Positions 30,033-36,476 of a DNA stretch of 36,476 nucleotides are shown piece by piece. The DNA is from Prevotella sp. Its GTDB lineage: Bacteria; Bacteroidota; Bacteroidia; Bacteroidales; Bacteroidaceae. A program made the position numbers and the translations under genes. Location: NCBI GenBank assembly GCA_017847725.1, contig JAGAXW010000052.1:1-36476 (forward strand), in the 5' to 3' direction. Below the pieces are notes generated by a model. The model did not search any database and was not told the DNA's origin. It saw only the letters and a program-made list of their open reading frames with translations. The stretch's first letter is position 1. Every line of letters starts with the position of its first letter.

Positions 30033-30065
30033 TTACCCACTAACTTTTCCGAGTTACCCACTAAC
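30033..30065 (-). promoter_or_regulatory. Direct repeat TTACCCACTAAC x2, candidate operator for the restriction genes
   Basis: TTACCCACTAAC at 30033-30044 and 30054-30065 on the plus strand (GTTAGTGGGTAA in the gene direction), 21 bases or two helical turns apart. They sit in the gap between dinD and the endonuclease start. Placement fits a controller-protein or XRE operator. Confidence 0.45.
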
Positions 30066-30076
30066 CTGAAAAAGGG

Positions 30077-30904
30077 CTATTTCTTGTTCTTCAGCATCTT
30101 CTTCTCTTCACTTGCCAAGCGGCGCTCCACCTTTTTCACATCTTCAGCAGGTGGAAGATTCTCTGGGATGATACCACGTTCGGTAAGCATTTTGCGAACT
30201 GCAGCATTGTTGTCAACATGTTCTTTGGTGATAGCCGTTTCACCTTGAAGGTCTTTTGTCTGTACGTTGACGCTTGTCATCTCGGCAGCAAAGTCCTTAG
30301 CCTTGATGCTGATGGTTGGCAAGAAATCTGCGAGAGGACGACCTTGCGGCATGCCCATCTTTCGCTTCATCATATTGGTGCTTAGTCGGAAAAGTGCCTG
30401 GTCTCCTTTGGAACGGATGACAGCAAAAGTCTGGTCGTTAACACCACGCTCATACAGGATGCCAGAAAGTTTGCGTTCCGTTTCCTGCAGTTTGGCGCGC
30501 GCTTTGACTCGCTCAACTTCCAATAAGCGTTGTTCTATCAGTTCTGCCCGACGAGTCTGCACAGCGAAATAGGTTTGAGCAAAGGCTATCTGAGGCTTGC
30601 GTGGGTCTCCGTTCTGAGCCACGAGATAACAGGCATACCGGGTGAGCATGATGTCCTCCACCTCGCGCTCTGCTCCAGACCCCAAATTGACCATTTTGCT
30701 GACGTCAGCAAAATGGTCGACAGCGGATTGCCCTGCATTGTTACAGGCTTCCTTTGCTTTGTCAATTACGTTGCTGAAATTGCGCCATTGTGTGTAACCT
30801 AACAGGCCACACAACTCTCTTGCACTCCAGCACTCAGTGTTGTCTATTGTGCAAGCCGCCTCCTCATAACTCTTGAATAGAGCAAGTATTTCTTCTTTCT
30901 TCAT
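30077..30904 (-). CDS. dinD: DNA damage-inducible protein D (DinD)
   Basis: 275 residues, full length for the family. [22 protein letters not shown] (about 22-43) is the BRO-N-like N-terminal motif. [22 protein letters not shown] and [37 protein letters not shown] are the strongly conserved DinD core, and [18 protein letters not shown] lies further along. In E. coli DinD is an SOS gene product that inhibits RecA-strand exchange. Here it lies between an XRE regulator and a restriction endonuclease on the same strand, suggesting cotransfer as a defence-linked unit. A perfect 30-bp palindrome lies inside it. Confidence 0.93.
   Translation of the reverse strand: MKKEEILALFKSYEEAACTIDNTECWSARELCGLLGYTQWRNFSNVIDKAKEACNNAGQSAVDHFADVSKMVNLGSGAEREVEDIMLTRYACYLVAQNGDPRKPQIAFAQTYFAVQTRRAELIEQRLLEVERVKARAKLQETERKLSGILYERGVNDQTFAVIRSKGDQALFRLSTNMMKRKMGMPQGRPLADFLPTISIKAKDFAAEMTSVNVQTKDLQGETAITKEHVDNNAAVRKMLTERGIIPENLPPAEDVKKVERRLASEEKKMLKNKK
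30689..30718. repeat. Perfect 30-bp palindrome within dinD
   Basis: Half-site GACCATTTTGCTGAC followed by its exact complement, with no loop and no mismatch. It is translated (minus strand) as [10 protein letters not shown], the conserved DinD core. It is too long to be accidental in a 36-kb window. Confidence 0.95.
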
Positions 30905-30978
30905 GTTTTCTTGTTTTTAACTTATTCACCCGTTTGGTTTTGCGGTTTTGCTCGCAAAGAATCCGGAAATAGAGATAT

Positions 30979-31224
30979 TCAGGTAGCTCCATTTTGTTTA
31001 GATTCCTGTGATAAAAGGTACTGTTTATACTCTCTGACGAGTAATTCTTTGATGTCAACCTCAAGTAAATCTGCAATCCTAAGTAGGCAGGCTACGTCGG
31101 GCTGGGAAGTATTGGTACACCACTTGCTTACTGTTGACGGATTAACCCCAAGTTGCTCTGAAAGCCACTTGCTGGTACGCTTCTTCTCAAAGAGGACCAT
31201 CTTTATTCTGTTTACCAGTTCCAT
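30979..31224 (-). CDS. XRE-family helix-turn-helix regulator
   Basis: 81 residues: a single helix-turn-helix domain with WLSEQLGVNPSTVSKWCTN as the recognition region, followed by LLRIADLLEVDIKELL, the usual end of the XRE fold. Its size and place at the head of the DinD-endonuclease-methyltransferase run resemble controller proteins of type II systems. Independent control of dinD is equally possible. The ATG at 31224 is preceded by a -7 box at 31246. Confidence 0.88.
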   Translation of the reverse strand: MELVNRIKMVLFEKKRTSKWLSEQLGVNPSTVSKWCTNTSQPDVACLLRIADLLEVDIKELLVREYKQYLLSQESKQNGAT

Positions 31225-31245
31225 ATTTATAGCAGTTTTGTGCTA

Positions 31246-31253
31246 CAAAGATA
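31246..31253 (-). promoter_or_regulatory. Bacteroidetes -7 box for the XRE regulator
   Basis: TATCTTTG within CTATCTTTGTAG on the minus strand, 22 bases before the XRE start. Confidence 0.7.
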
Positions 31254-31524
31254 GTGATTTTGTTTCACGTTATGCCATAGTAGCCCTTTAATTTGCCTTA
31301 TATTTATGTTTTTTACGAATTTGGCGGAATAGTCATTTGGTTTTGTAGGGCTTCCTATTCGGCTTCTATCTTTTGTTGTCTCAGTAAAGTTATGCAGATA
31401 TTCCAAATTTTGCGAAGTAAAGGGCAACCTCTTCTCTATCATAACTAACCACATTCGAATTAAGGAATTGCAATACACCTTCACTAATGTCTCTTAAAAT
31501 TATTTAAATTCAAAATTAAAGTTC

Positions 31525-31599
31525 TCATGCACAACGTTTTAGCCCTCCGATACCCTGTGCGCCACCTGTAATGACGACTACCTTATCCTTGAAATCCAT
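31525..31599 (-). pseudogene. Start of a short-chain dehydrogenase gene, 24 codons then stop
   Basis: MDFKDKVVVITGGAQGIG is the start of an SDR oxidoreductase with the TGGAQGIG cofactor motif. After it the sequence runs out of homology and ends at TGA. The rest of the roughly 250-residue enzyme is absent. Between it and the XRE gene (about 31390-31512, minus strand) a second short open stretch ending VALYFAKFGISA may be the tail of another lost gene; I could not identify it. Confidence 0.75.
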
Positions 31600-31624
31600 C
31601 TGTATTCTCTATTATGTCTGTCGA

Positions 31625-31999
31625 TTACCAATTTGGAGGCAGCACGATATTCTCCACACCATGCGCCTCCTCGAACAGCGGAGAGATTTCATCATCCGTA
31701 AAGCCGGCGATGCCACAACCGATGCGAGTGACGAGGTACGTCTGTTCGGGGTGCTGCTTGGCAAACTGGATGAATTCGTCCACATACGGACGGATGGTTT
31801 CCACGCCGCCCTGCATCGTTGGGATGGCATAGCTCTGACCTTGCAGGCCAACGCCCTGGCCCATTATGGCTCCAAACTTGCGATAGGCGACGTATGCCGC
31901 ACCACCGCCATGCATTCCACTCAGATTGCTGCCAAAAACGAATATCTCGTTCGGTTCCAGCGACGTGATACACTCTGGTGTTGTTCTTCTCTGCTCCAT
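31625..31999 (-). CDS. A1S_2505-type phage-associated conserved protein
   Basis: 124 residues. EPNEIFVFGSNLSGMHGGGAA (about 15-35), FGAIMGQGVGLQGQSYAIPT and PEQTYLVTRIGCGIAGFTDDEI match a family found in phages and bacteria that is annotated A1S_2505-like. From its GSN...G-G-G and AIPT features it may be a macrodomain relative (ADP-ribose binding). The function is not established. The gene stands alone with its own promoter box. Confidence 0.85.
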   Translation of the reverse strand: MEQRRTTPECITSLEPNEIFVFGSNLSGMHGGGAAYVAYRKFGAIMGQGVGLQGQSYAIPTMQGGVETIRPYVDEFIQFAKQHPEQTYLVTRIGCGIAGFTDDEISPLFEEAHGVENIVLPPNW

Positions 32000-32030
32000 A
32001 GCTTATGCTTCGATAAAATGAATTCTGCTA

Positions 32031-32038
32031 CAAAAATA
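32031..32038 (-). promoter_or_regulatory. Probable -7 box for the A1S_2505-like gene
   Basis: TATTTTTG on the minus strand, 32 bases before the start codon. Confidence 0.55.
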
Positions 32039-32148
32039 CAAAAAAATCACCGAATTATTTAATCTTTTCCGAAAAACGTCTTATAATCATTTGCGGGCGG
32101 AAGAATGTTAAAGTCACGGAATTATCTCGGATATTCATCAGAAATGAC

Positions 32149-32156
32149 TAATTTTG
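32149..32156 (+). promoter_or_regulatory. Bacteroidetes -7 box for the flavin reductase gene
   Basis: TAATTTTG followed by CC, 69 bases before the ATG at 32225. Confidence 0.6.
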
Positions 32157-32224
32157 CCACTTGCAATCGAGAAGTCTGAAATCGAATGTGACTCAATCTT
32201 GTGAACCAATAAACAAATACGAAT

Positions 32225-32764
32225 ATGAAAAAAGTCATTGTAATATCTACGAGCCTGCGTCATGGCTCAAACAGCGACATACTTGCAGAGAAGTTCGTGG
32301 AAGGGGCGAGGGCTGCCGGAAACGACGTGGAGAAAATCTCACTTGTGGGCAAGGACATCCAGTTCTGCAAGGGCTGTATGGGATGCCAAAAGCTGGGGCG
32401 TTGCGTCATCAAGGACGACGTGAACGACATCATGGCCAAGGTGCTGAAGGCTGATGTCGTCTGCTGGGCAACGCCTATCTACTATTATGAGATGAGCGGT
32501 CAGATGAAGACGCTCATTGACCGTATGAATGCGATGTACGAGCAGGATTACCAGTTCCGCGACGTCTATCTGCTGACCACGGCCGCAGAGGACGAGGAGC
32601 AGACGCCCAAACGTGCAGAGACAGGACTGACGGGCTGGATAGACTGCTATCCCAAGAGCCGTCTGGCTGGAACACTGTTCTGCGGTGGTGTGAACGATGC
32701 CCGCGAGATTATGGGCAACCCCAAACTGCAAGAGGCCTACGAATTAGGAAAGAGCATCGGTTGA
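32225..32764 (+). CDS. Iron-sulfur flavoprotein-like NAD(P)H-dependent FMN reductase
   Basis: 179-residue flavodoxin-fold protein. The FMN phosphate loop is STSLRHGSNS (residues 8-17). A compact Cys cluster CKGCMGCQKLGRC (C48, C51, C54, C60) is typical of the iron-sulfur flavoprotein subgroup. TPIYYYEMSGQMKTLIDRM is the conserved second loop. It likely reduces quinones, nitro compounds or similar. A YjbR-like gene starts 5 bases after it. Confidence 0.9.
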   Translation: MKKVIVISTSLRHGSNSDILAEKFVEGARAAGNDVEKISLVGKDIQFCKGCMGCQKLGRCVIKDDVNDIMAKVLKADVVCWATPIYYYEMSGQMKTLIDRMNAMYEQDYQFRDVYLLTTAAEDEEQTPKRAETGLTGWIDCYPKSRLAGTLFCGGVNDAREIMGNPKLQEAYELGKSIG

Positions 32765-32768
32765 AACC

Positions 32769-33119
32769 ATGAACATAGAGGACTATCGCGAGTATTGTCT
32801 GTCGCTGGGCGACGACATAGAGGAGAAACTGCCGTTTCAGAAGTTTAAGAGCGGAGAGGACGTACTGGTGTTCTACGTTTCAGACCACATGTTCTCGTTC
32901 TTCGACTGCAACGACTTTTCCGTCATCTCGCTCAAATGCCAGCCAGAGCGCATTGAGGACCTGAGGGCACAGTATGATTGTATCGGCAATCCGTACAACG
33001 AATCGCCCAAGCACTGGATAGGCATCAATCCCGCCACGGCTCCCGATGAACTGCTGAAGGAACTGACGCGGAACTCCTACGAGATAGTCAAGGCAAAGTA
33101 CAGGAAAAGAAAGAAGTAG
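32769..33119 (+). CDS. MmcQ/YjbR family protein
   Basis: 116 residues. Matches the double-stranded-DNA-binding-like MmcQ/YjbR fold by MNIEDYREYCLSLGDDIEEK at the start, FYVSDHMFSFFDCND in the middle and ISLKCQPERIEDLRAQY, then HWIGI near 78-82. Its function is unknown in the family. It is translationally close to the flavin reductase upstream. Confidence 0.88.
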   Translation: MNIEDYREYCLSLGDDIEEKLPFQKFKSGEDVLVFYVSDHMFSFFDCNDFSVISLKCQPERIEDLRAQYDCIGNPYNESPKHWIGINPATAPDELLKELTRNSYEIVKAKYRKRKK

Positions 33120-33129
33120 TCATTGGAAT

Positions 33130-33255
33130 ATGAACTGGATAATCTTGATTTTCGCAGGGCTGTGCGAGGTAGGCTTCACCTATTGCCTCGGACGAGCTAA
33201 AGGCGTGACAGGCTACGAATGGTGGACATGGATTGGACTAAAAACGATTTCTTAA
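33130..33255 (+). pseudogene. N-terminal fragment of an SMR multidrug/quaternary-ammonium transporter
   Basis: 41 codons. MNWIILIFAGLCEVGFTYCL is the first helix of the SugE/EmrE small multidrug resistance family, with the essential Glu (E14 equivalent) present, followed by GRAKGVTGYEWWTW. Helices 2 to 4 (about 65 residues) are missing and a TAA follows. Confidence 0.75.
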
Positions 33256-33300
33256 GGCATCGGGCAGTTAGAGCACATCAAAAGATACAATAACACATAT

Positions 33301-33870
33301 ATGACGATACAAGAATTTAGAGACTACATGGCATCGGGCAAGCCCGTCGTAGGCGGTTCTAATGTTCACATGATGTTCCACAAGCTATCTCAGGAGGCAC
33401 TGAAGATAACGGCAGAAATCAACGGCAGCTATCACACGCCAGAGGAACTGCACACACTGCTGGAACAGCTTTGGGGACGAGAGGTGCCCAAGACGGTAGG
33501 CATGTTCCCCCCGTTCCATACCGACTGCGGCAAGAACACCGTCGTTGGCGAGCGGGTATTCATCAACATGGATTGCAAGTTTCAGGACCAGGGAGGCATC
33601 ACTATCGACGAGGGTGCACTCATCGGGCATAATGTCGTGCTGGCGACGCTCAACCACGACCTGGACCCTGCCAAGCGCCAGAGCATGACGTATGCCCCCA
33701 TCCACATCGGCAAGAATGTCTGGATAGGGGCCAATGCCACGGTACTTGCAGGTGTGACCATCGGCGATGGGGCCGTAGTAGCCGCAGGTGCCGTAGTGAC
33801 CAAGGATGTGGAGCCCAACACCATTGTCGGTGGTGTGCCCGCAAAGGTCATCAAGAAGATAGAGGTGTAA
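33301..33870 (+). CDS. Sugar O-acetyltransferase (maltose/galactoside type hexapeptide protein)
   Basis: 189-residue left-handed beta-helix acetyltransferase using acetyl-CoA. [15 protein letters not shown] begins the Maa-type N-terminal helix region. From about residue 75 the hexapeptide repeats run ([75 protein letters not shown]), then [10 protein letters not shown]. The catalytic His is in LNHDLDP (about 119). Substrate not determined. Confidence 0.93.
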   Translation: MTIQEFRDYMASGKPVVGGSNVHMMFHKLSQEALKITAEINGSYHTPEELHTLLEQLWGREVPKTVGMFPPFHTDCGKNTVVGERVFINMDCKFQDQGGITIDEGALIGHNVVLATLNHDLDPAKRQSMTYAPIHIGKNVWIGANATVLAGVTIGDGAVVAAGAVVTKDVEPNTIVGGVPAKVIKKIEV

Positions 33871-33948
33871 CACGGCTGTGCAGATAAATCTTGTGGCGTA
33901 ACTTATAAACAGAGGAATTGCCATTCGGCAAGGAAATCACATAATCAG

Positions 33949-34467
33949 ATGAATCAAGACGAGAAACGACAGTTTGCAAGCAAGACGACCAAGGCCGAGC
34001 AGCAACGACAGCGACTGATTGAGAACAAGGCCTATCAGACGATGGAGAGACTGACCCGCTATATGGATCGCTACTATCTGGATGCGCTCATCGGAGTCAT
34101 CCCAGGCTGGGGCGATGCCATCGCACTGCTCAGTGCCGTGCCGTTCGTCTATTTCTCTGCCCGTGTCATCAAGAGCGTACCGCTGACGCTGGCCGTTCTC
34201 AACAATGCCCTTCGCGACGTGCTGATGGGCATGATACCATTCTTCGTCGGCGACATCATCGACATCTTCCACCGTTCCAACATTCAGAACATGCAGATGA
34301 TACGGGGATTCGTTGACGGTGATGCGACTGTCATCAAGCAAGTGAACCAGCGAGCCATTCAGTCTGCCGTCGTCCTTTTCATCCTGCTACTTCTCATCGC
34401 ACTAATGATATGGGCACTCGTCAGTTTCGGAAGCTATCTGTATTCGTTGGTGGCATCCATTTTCTGA
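33949..34467 (+). CDS. DUF4112 membrane protein
   Basis: 172 residues. YYLDALIGVIPGWGDAIALLSAVPFVYFSARV and VLNNALRDVLMGMIPFFVGDIIDIFHRSNIQN carry the two repeated G-IP-(G/F)-GD motifs of DUF4112. One more hydrophobic helix is near the end (about 140-165). The role is unknown. It converges with the flavodoxin gene, nine bases apart. Confidence 0.88.
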   Translation: MNQDEKRQFASKTTKAEQQRQRLIENKAYQTMERLTRYMDRYYLDALIGVIPGWGDAIALLSAVPFVYFSARVIKSVPLTLAVLNNALRDVLMGMIPFFVGDIIDIFHRSNIQNMQMIRGFVDGDATVIKQVNQRAIQSAVVLFILLLLIALMIWALVSFGSYLYSLVASIF

Positions 34468-34475
34468 ACCGCCGT

Positions 34476-35123
34476 CTATAAGGCCTGATAGCCAAGCTTT
34501 TTCAGCCACTTCTCCACGCGTTCCTTGCCCGTGCGGACATCGTGGCCATACATCGAGAAGCCCTGCTGCACGTTGGCCTTCGGATAGGCTTTCTTCACGT
34601 CCTTCACACAACTGCCCAGCCCAGAACCTTCGTGAGTGGTGAAGGGGATGATGGTCTTGCCCGAAAGGTCGTACTGCTTGAAGAACGTAAACATCACCTG
34701 CGGATAGGTGCCCCACCAGACGGGACCGCCAATGAACACGACGTCGTACTTCTTGACATCCACCTTGCCCTCAAAGGGAGGCAGTTCGCCGTCCTCCTGC
34801 TCCTTCTTGGCGAGGTCGCACAGCGGTTTGTAAGCCATGCCGTCGTACTTCGAGGTTTTAATTTCAAACTGGTCGGCACCCGTGAAGTCTGATATGTAGT
34901 CGGCCACTATCTTCGTGTTGCCCACCTTGATATTGCCCACAGCATAGTTGTCGCCAGCATGGGAGAAGAATACCACGAGGGCCTTCTTCTTCGTGTCAAT
35001 CTGCTGTGCAGCCTGTTCCTTACCTGCCTCCTGCGTGTCAGGAGCCGTTTTCTTCCCGTTACAAGCCGTAGCCGTCAACAGAGCGGCAACAGCCATCATG
35101 TACTTAAATATCTTCATCATCAT
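34476..35123 (-). CDS. Exported flavodoxin-like lipoprotein
   Basis: About 215 residues from the ATG run at 35123-35117. The longer open frame is rejected because the promoter box at 35148 lies inside it. A lipobox (LLTATAC followed by NGKK) anchors it outside the cytoplasmic membrane. The flavodoxin-4 type core begins KALVVFFSHAGDNYAVG (FMN loop), then IGGPVWWGTYPQVMF and PFTTHEGSGLGSC. This exported flavodoxin family in Bacteroidales works in periplasmic or surface electron transfer. Its upstream region shares a placed block with the DUF362-TonB operon, suggesting common control. Confidence 0.9.
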   Translation of the reverse strand: MMMKIFKYMMAVAALLTATACNGKKTAPDTQEAGKEQAAQQIDTKKKALVVFFSHAGDNYAVGNIKVGNTKIVADYISDFTGADQFEIKTSKYDGMAYKPLCDLAKKEQEDGELPPFEGKVDVKKYDVVFIGGPVWWGTYPQVMFTFFKQYDLSGKTIIPFTTHEGSGLGSCVKDVKKAYPKANVQQGFSMYGHDVRTGKERVEKWLKKLGYQAL

Positions 35124-35147
35124 ATCGTTTTTATTATTATCACGCCG

Positions 35148-35155
35148 CAAAGGTA
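35148..35155 (-). promoter_or_regulatory. Bacteroidetes -7 box for the flavodoxin gene
   Basis: TACCTTTG followed by CGG on the minus strand, identical in the eight bases to the DUF362 promoter box, 24 bases before the start codon. Confidence 0.75.
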
Positions 35156-35179
35156 CGAAGAAAACGGCAATACGAATGT

Positions 35180-35209
35180 ACACAAATTACGGTTTGTTTT
35201 ACCAAATTT
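35180..35209 (-). promoter_or_regulatory. Shared upstream block, flavodoxin promoter copy
   Basis: In transcription direction AATTTGGTAAAA-type start, a four-base variable part, then CCGTAATTTGTG, 24 bases from the -7 box. Sequence and spacing agree with 25264-25293. Confidence 0.5.
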
Positions 35210-35281
35210 CCTCCACTTTCTCACACTTACAGCAGAAAAACTGGCAGTTTGCAACTTCAACGACATGAACAGTTATTAGGG

Positions 35282-35312
35282 GAATGTAGAAACCTGAGAA
35301 ATTTCTACATTC
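35282..35312 (-). terminator. Hairpin downstream of the toxin-antitoxin pair
   Basis: GAATGTAGAAA and TTTCTACATTC pair perfectly over 11 bases with a 9-base loop, starting 20 bases beyond the PIN toxin stop. It lacks a long T-tract, so it may be a terminator or only an RNA-stabilising hairpin. Confidence 0.5.
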
Positions 35313-35332
35313 AATCAAGTTCACGATATCAG

Positions 35333-35740
35333 TTATCCTCGCAGGACTTTGATGAACTCATCGATGTCAACAACATCAATGAATGGGAAGGGTGTCTGTT
35401 TAAGCACATCATAATGGTGGTCTTGGGTTACGATATAACGGGCATTGGACTTGAAGGCGCAGTCAACAAACTTGTCATCATCAGGGTCGGCAGTTACGAG
35501 ACGCAGATGATAGTAAATTTGAACCATCTTCGTGTTGGGCAGATCGAGGATGGCGGTAATAACGTGAGATGCTATTTCTGCTCCAACTTTATTAGTGAGA
35601 ATCTCTTCATATTCTGCAAGAATCTCGTTTGTGATGCAAAACGTGTATTTGCCATCGACAAAGTCTCGCCAAACAGGATAATAAGGGCTACGACGCGAAA
35701 GCGACATCAGCAGGCAATTAGTATCAAGCACTATGTTCAT
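35333..35740 (-). CDS. PIN-domain toxin of a toxin-antitoxin pair
   Basis: About 135 residues from the ATG at 35740 (MNIVLDTNCLLMSL). The start is preferred because it overlaps the antitoxin stop as TAATG and opens the PIN core. Acidic residues of the metal site are seen in VLDTN, the Glu in NEILAEYEEIL, and TADPDDDKFVDCA. This is the COG1569 type putative toxin family, a ribonuclease in related systems. It is translationally coupled to the antitoxin. Confidence 0.87.
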   Translation of the reverse strand: MNIVLDTNCLLMSLSRRSPYYPVWRDFVDGKYTFCITNEILAEYEEILTNKVGAEIASHVITAILDLPNTKMVQIYYHLRLVTADPDDDKFVDCAFKSNARYIVTQDHHYDVLKQTPFPFIDVVDIDEFIKVLRG

Positions 35741-35976
35741 TACTGCTTGTATGGTGTACGCATGTGTTCGTTCTTCCACTCTTCCATCACGTCTTCATTG
35801 AGAACACCCTCGTCCCATAGGCGGTCAAGAGCATCCTCGGCTCGCTTGGCAAAATACTGGCCCAACATACGGCGAATGTCTTGCATCTCCGCATCAGAGG
35901 ATACTCTGGAAATTAGATCCAGCATCTCAATCTGGAACGGAGTGAACGGCTTCGACTGTACAGTAGTTGCTTCCAT
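35740..35976 (-). CDS. Antitoxin partner of the PIN toxin
   Basis: 78 residues, mostly acidic and helical (FTPFQIEMLDLISRVSSDAE, RRMLGQYFAKRAEDALDRLW, EEWKNEHMRTPYKQ). The sequence type is one often seen directly before COG1569 PIN toxins in Bacteroidetes. No clear DNA-binding fold is visible. Its stop overlaps the toxin start by one base, and its promoter box lies at 36008, about 32 bases upstream. Confidence 0.82.
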   Translation of the reverse strand: MEATTVQSKPFTPFQIEMLDLISRVSSDAEMQDIRRMLGQYFAKRAEDALDRLWDEGVLNEDVMEEWKNEHMRTPYKQ

Positions 35977-36007
35977 AAGTAATTTCCTTTATTATTTGAT
36001 TTGGGTG

Positions 36008-36015
36008 CAAATATA
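36008..36015 (-). promoter_or_regulatory. Bacteroidetes -7 box for the toxin-antitoxin operon
   Basis: TATATTTG followed by CAC on the minus strand, 32 bases before the antitoxin ATG. Confidence 0.65.
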
Positions 36016-36080
36016 CGATAAATCAGCGAAAGAAACAAATAAAAATTGTTTTTTCCCAACAATCTTCATCTCAACAACTT

Positions 36081-36188
36081 ATGGCAACACAGGATTTACT
36101 GAGAAACAAGGTAGACGAAACTCCGACCATCTACGCCTATACCCTCCCGGACGTGCCCAAATACCGGGGACTGCTGAAAGCATCGTAG
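36081..36188 (+). pseudogene. N-terminal remnant of a GIY-YIG (T5orf172-like) protein
   Basis: 35 codons. ETPTIYAYTLPDVPKYRGLL has the IYAYTLP...GLLK start typical of T5orf172/GIY-YIG domains in large Bacteroidales helicase or nuclease proteins. It then stops at TAG instead of continuing with the expected VGYT motif. Downstream (36189-36300) are short hairpins such as GCCTCG-ACTG-CGAGGC, but no gene. Confidence 0.6.
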
Positions 36189-36423
36189 ACGGTGCAAGCC
36201 TCGACTGCGAGGCATAGGAGTCCCTGAGCGCAGGGTGGCAGTATGATTTTCGTTAGAAATAAACATAGCGATTGTGCTATTCGGTGAGTCTTCGCAAAGA
36301 GAAAAAAAACGAAGCGACCAAATAGTCGAGCGCTATTTTTGGGTCACCTGAAAAAACGTGTGTATAGTTTATTGCAATAAATATCCCTTGTCCACGTTGT
36401 AATGAATAAAACAACGTATAAGA

Positions 36424-36476
36424 ATGGAACAGTATAGACTCCTTGCAGAATGCCTTTTGCCTGAACACATGTTGGA
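36424..36476 (+). CDS. Start of a probable transposase (ISAon1-like N-terminal region), cut by window edge
   Basis: MEQYRLLAECLLPEHML, 17 codons to the edge. The LLAE(C)LLPE-type opening resembles the small N-terminal protein of ISAon1-type insertion sequences common in Bacteroidetes. A TATTTTTG promoter-like box lies at 36334-36341. The insertion sequence end could not be located because only one side is present. Confidence 0.45.
   Translation, partial: MEQYRLLAECLLPEHML

Noticed and set aside
30864-31076. 70-codon minus-strand frame overlapping dinD and the XRE gene
   Set aside because: It overlaps two well supported genes in another frame and has no motif.
31227-31484. 85-codon minus-strand frame upstream of the XRE regulator
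   Set aside because: It covers the XRE promoter box, has no family resemblance and overlaps a different frame that looks more like a gene tail.
36277-36468. 63-codon minus-strand frame near the right edge
   Set aside because: Low-complexity, covers the promoter-like box and leader of the probable transposase on the plus strand; no resemblance to a known protein.

Overview
The window reads as a chromosomal segment of a Bacteroidales bacterium, most likely Prevotella or a close relative. The evidence is the Bacteroidetes-type promoter box TAnnTTTG in front of many genes, weak Shine-Dalgarno signals, long-form Bacteroidetes enzymes (about 1500-residue GltB, about 600-residue PurF-type amidotransferase, LL-diaminopimelate aminotransferase), FtsX-permease exporter operons and a TonB-dependent receptor. 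No rRNA, tRNA or CRISPR array was found.

Layout. (1) 1-5390, plus strand: two large FtsX/MacB-type permeases (the first cut by the left edge) and their ATPase. (2) 5407-13758, minus strand: gltB-gltD-dapF-dapL, which links GOGAT glutamate synthesis to the glutamate-dependent diaminopimelate branch. (3) 14091-16478, plus strand, divergent from gltB: P-II regulator, ammonium channel and an outer-membrane barrel protein. (4) 16798-22202, plus strand: pyrG, a PurF-type amidophosphoribosyltransferase and asnB. With gltB, four glutamine-dependent amidotransferases lie within about 13 kb, next to the sensor and importer for ammonium. (5) 22246-25067, minus strand: an exported DUF362 protein and a TonB-dependent receptor whose genes overlap. 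(6) From about 25.1 kb to the right edge: an AT-richer, gene-poor accessory region. It holds duplicated 115-bp repeats, a small lipoprotein, an XRE regulator-DinD-restriction endonuclease-methyltransferase cluster, single small genes, a PIN toxin-antitoxin pair, an exported flavodoxin, the start of a transposase, and several truncated remnants (RhuM, an AlbA/RecG-like ATPase, SDR, SMR, GIY-YIG).

The most unusual pattern is a family of about 40-48-bp GC-rich palindromic repeats, about 16 copies between 4.5 and 20.4 kb. They occur in intergenic spacers and, in frame, inside dapF, gltD, gltB, pyrG and purF. Most come as inverted pairs, head to head or tail to tail, resembling REP/BIME pairs. Both orientations are translated into short Pro/Gly/Glu-rich peptides inside enzymes whose catalytic residues are otherwise intact.

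Other points of interest are a conserved block placed identically upstream of the DUF362-TonB operon and of the distant flavodoxin gene, a perfect 30-bp palindrome inside dinD, a canonical A AAA AAC slippery heptamer exactly where a broken ATPase gene changes frame, and a 21-bp-spaced direct repeat in front of the restriction endonuclease gene. All calls rest on reading the sequence and on remembered family features; no database search was run.
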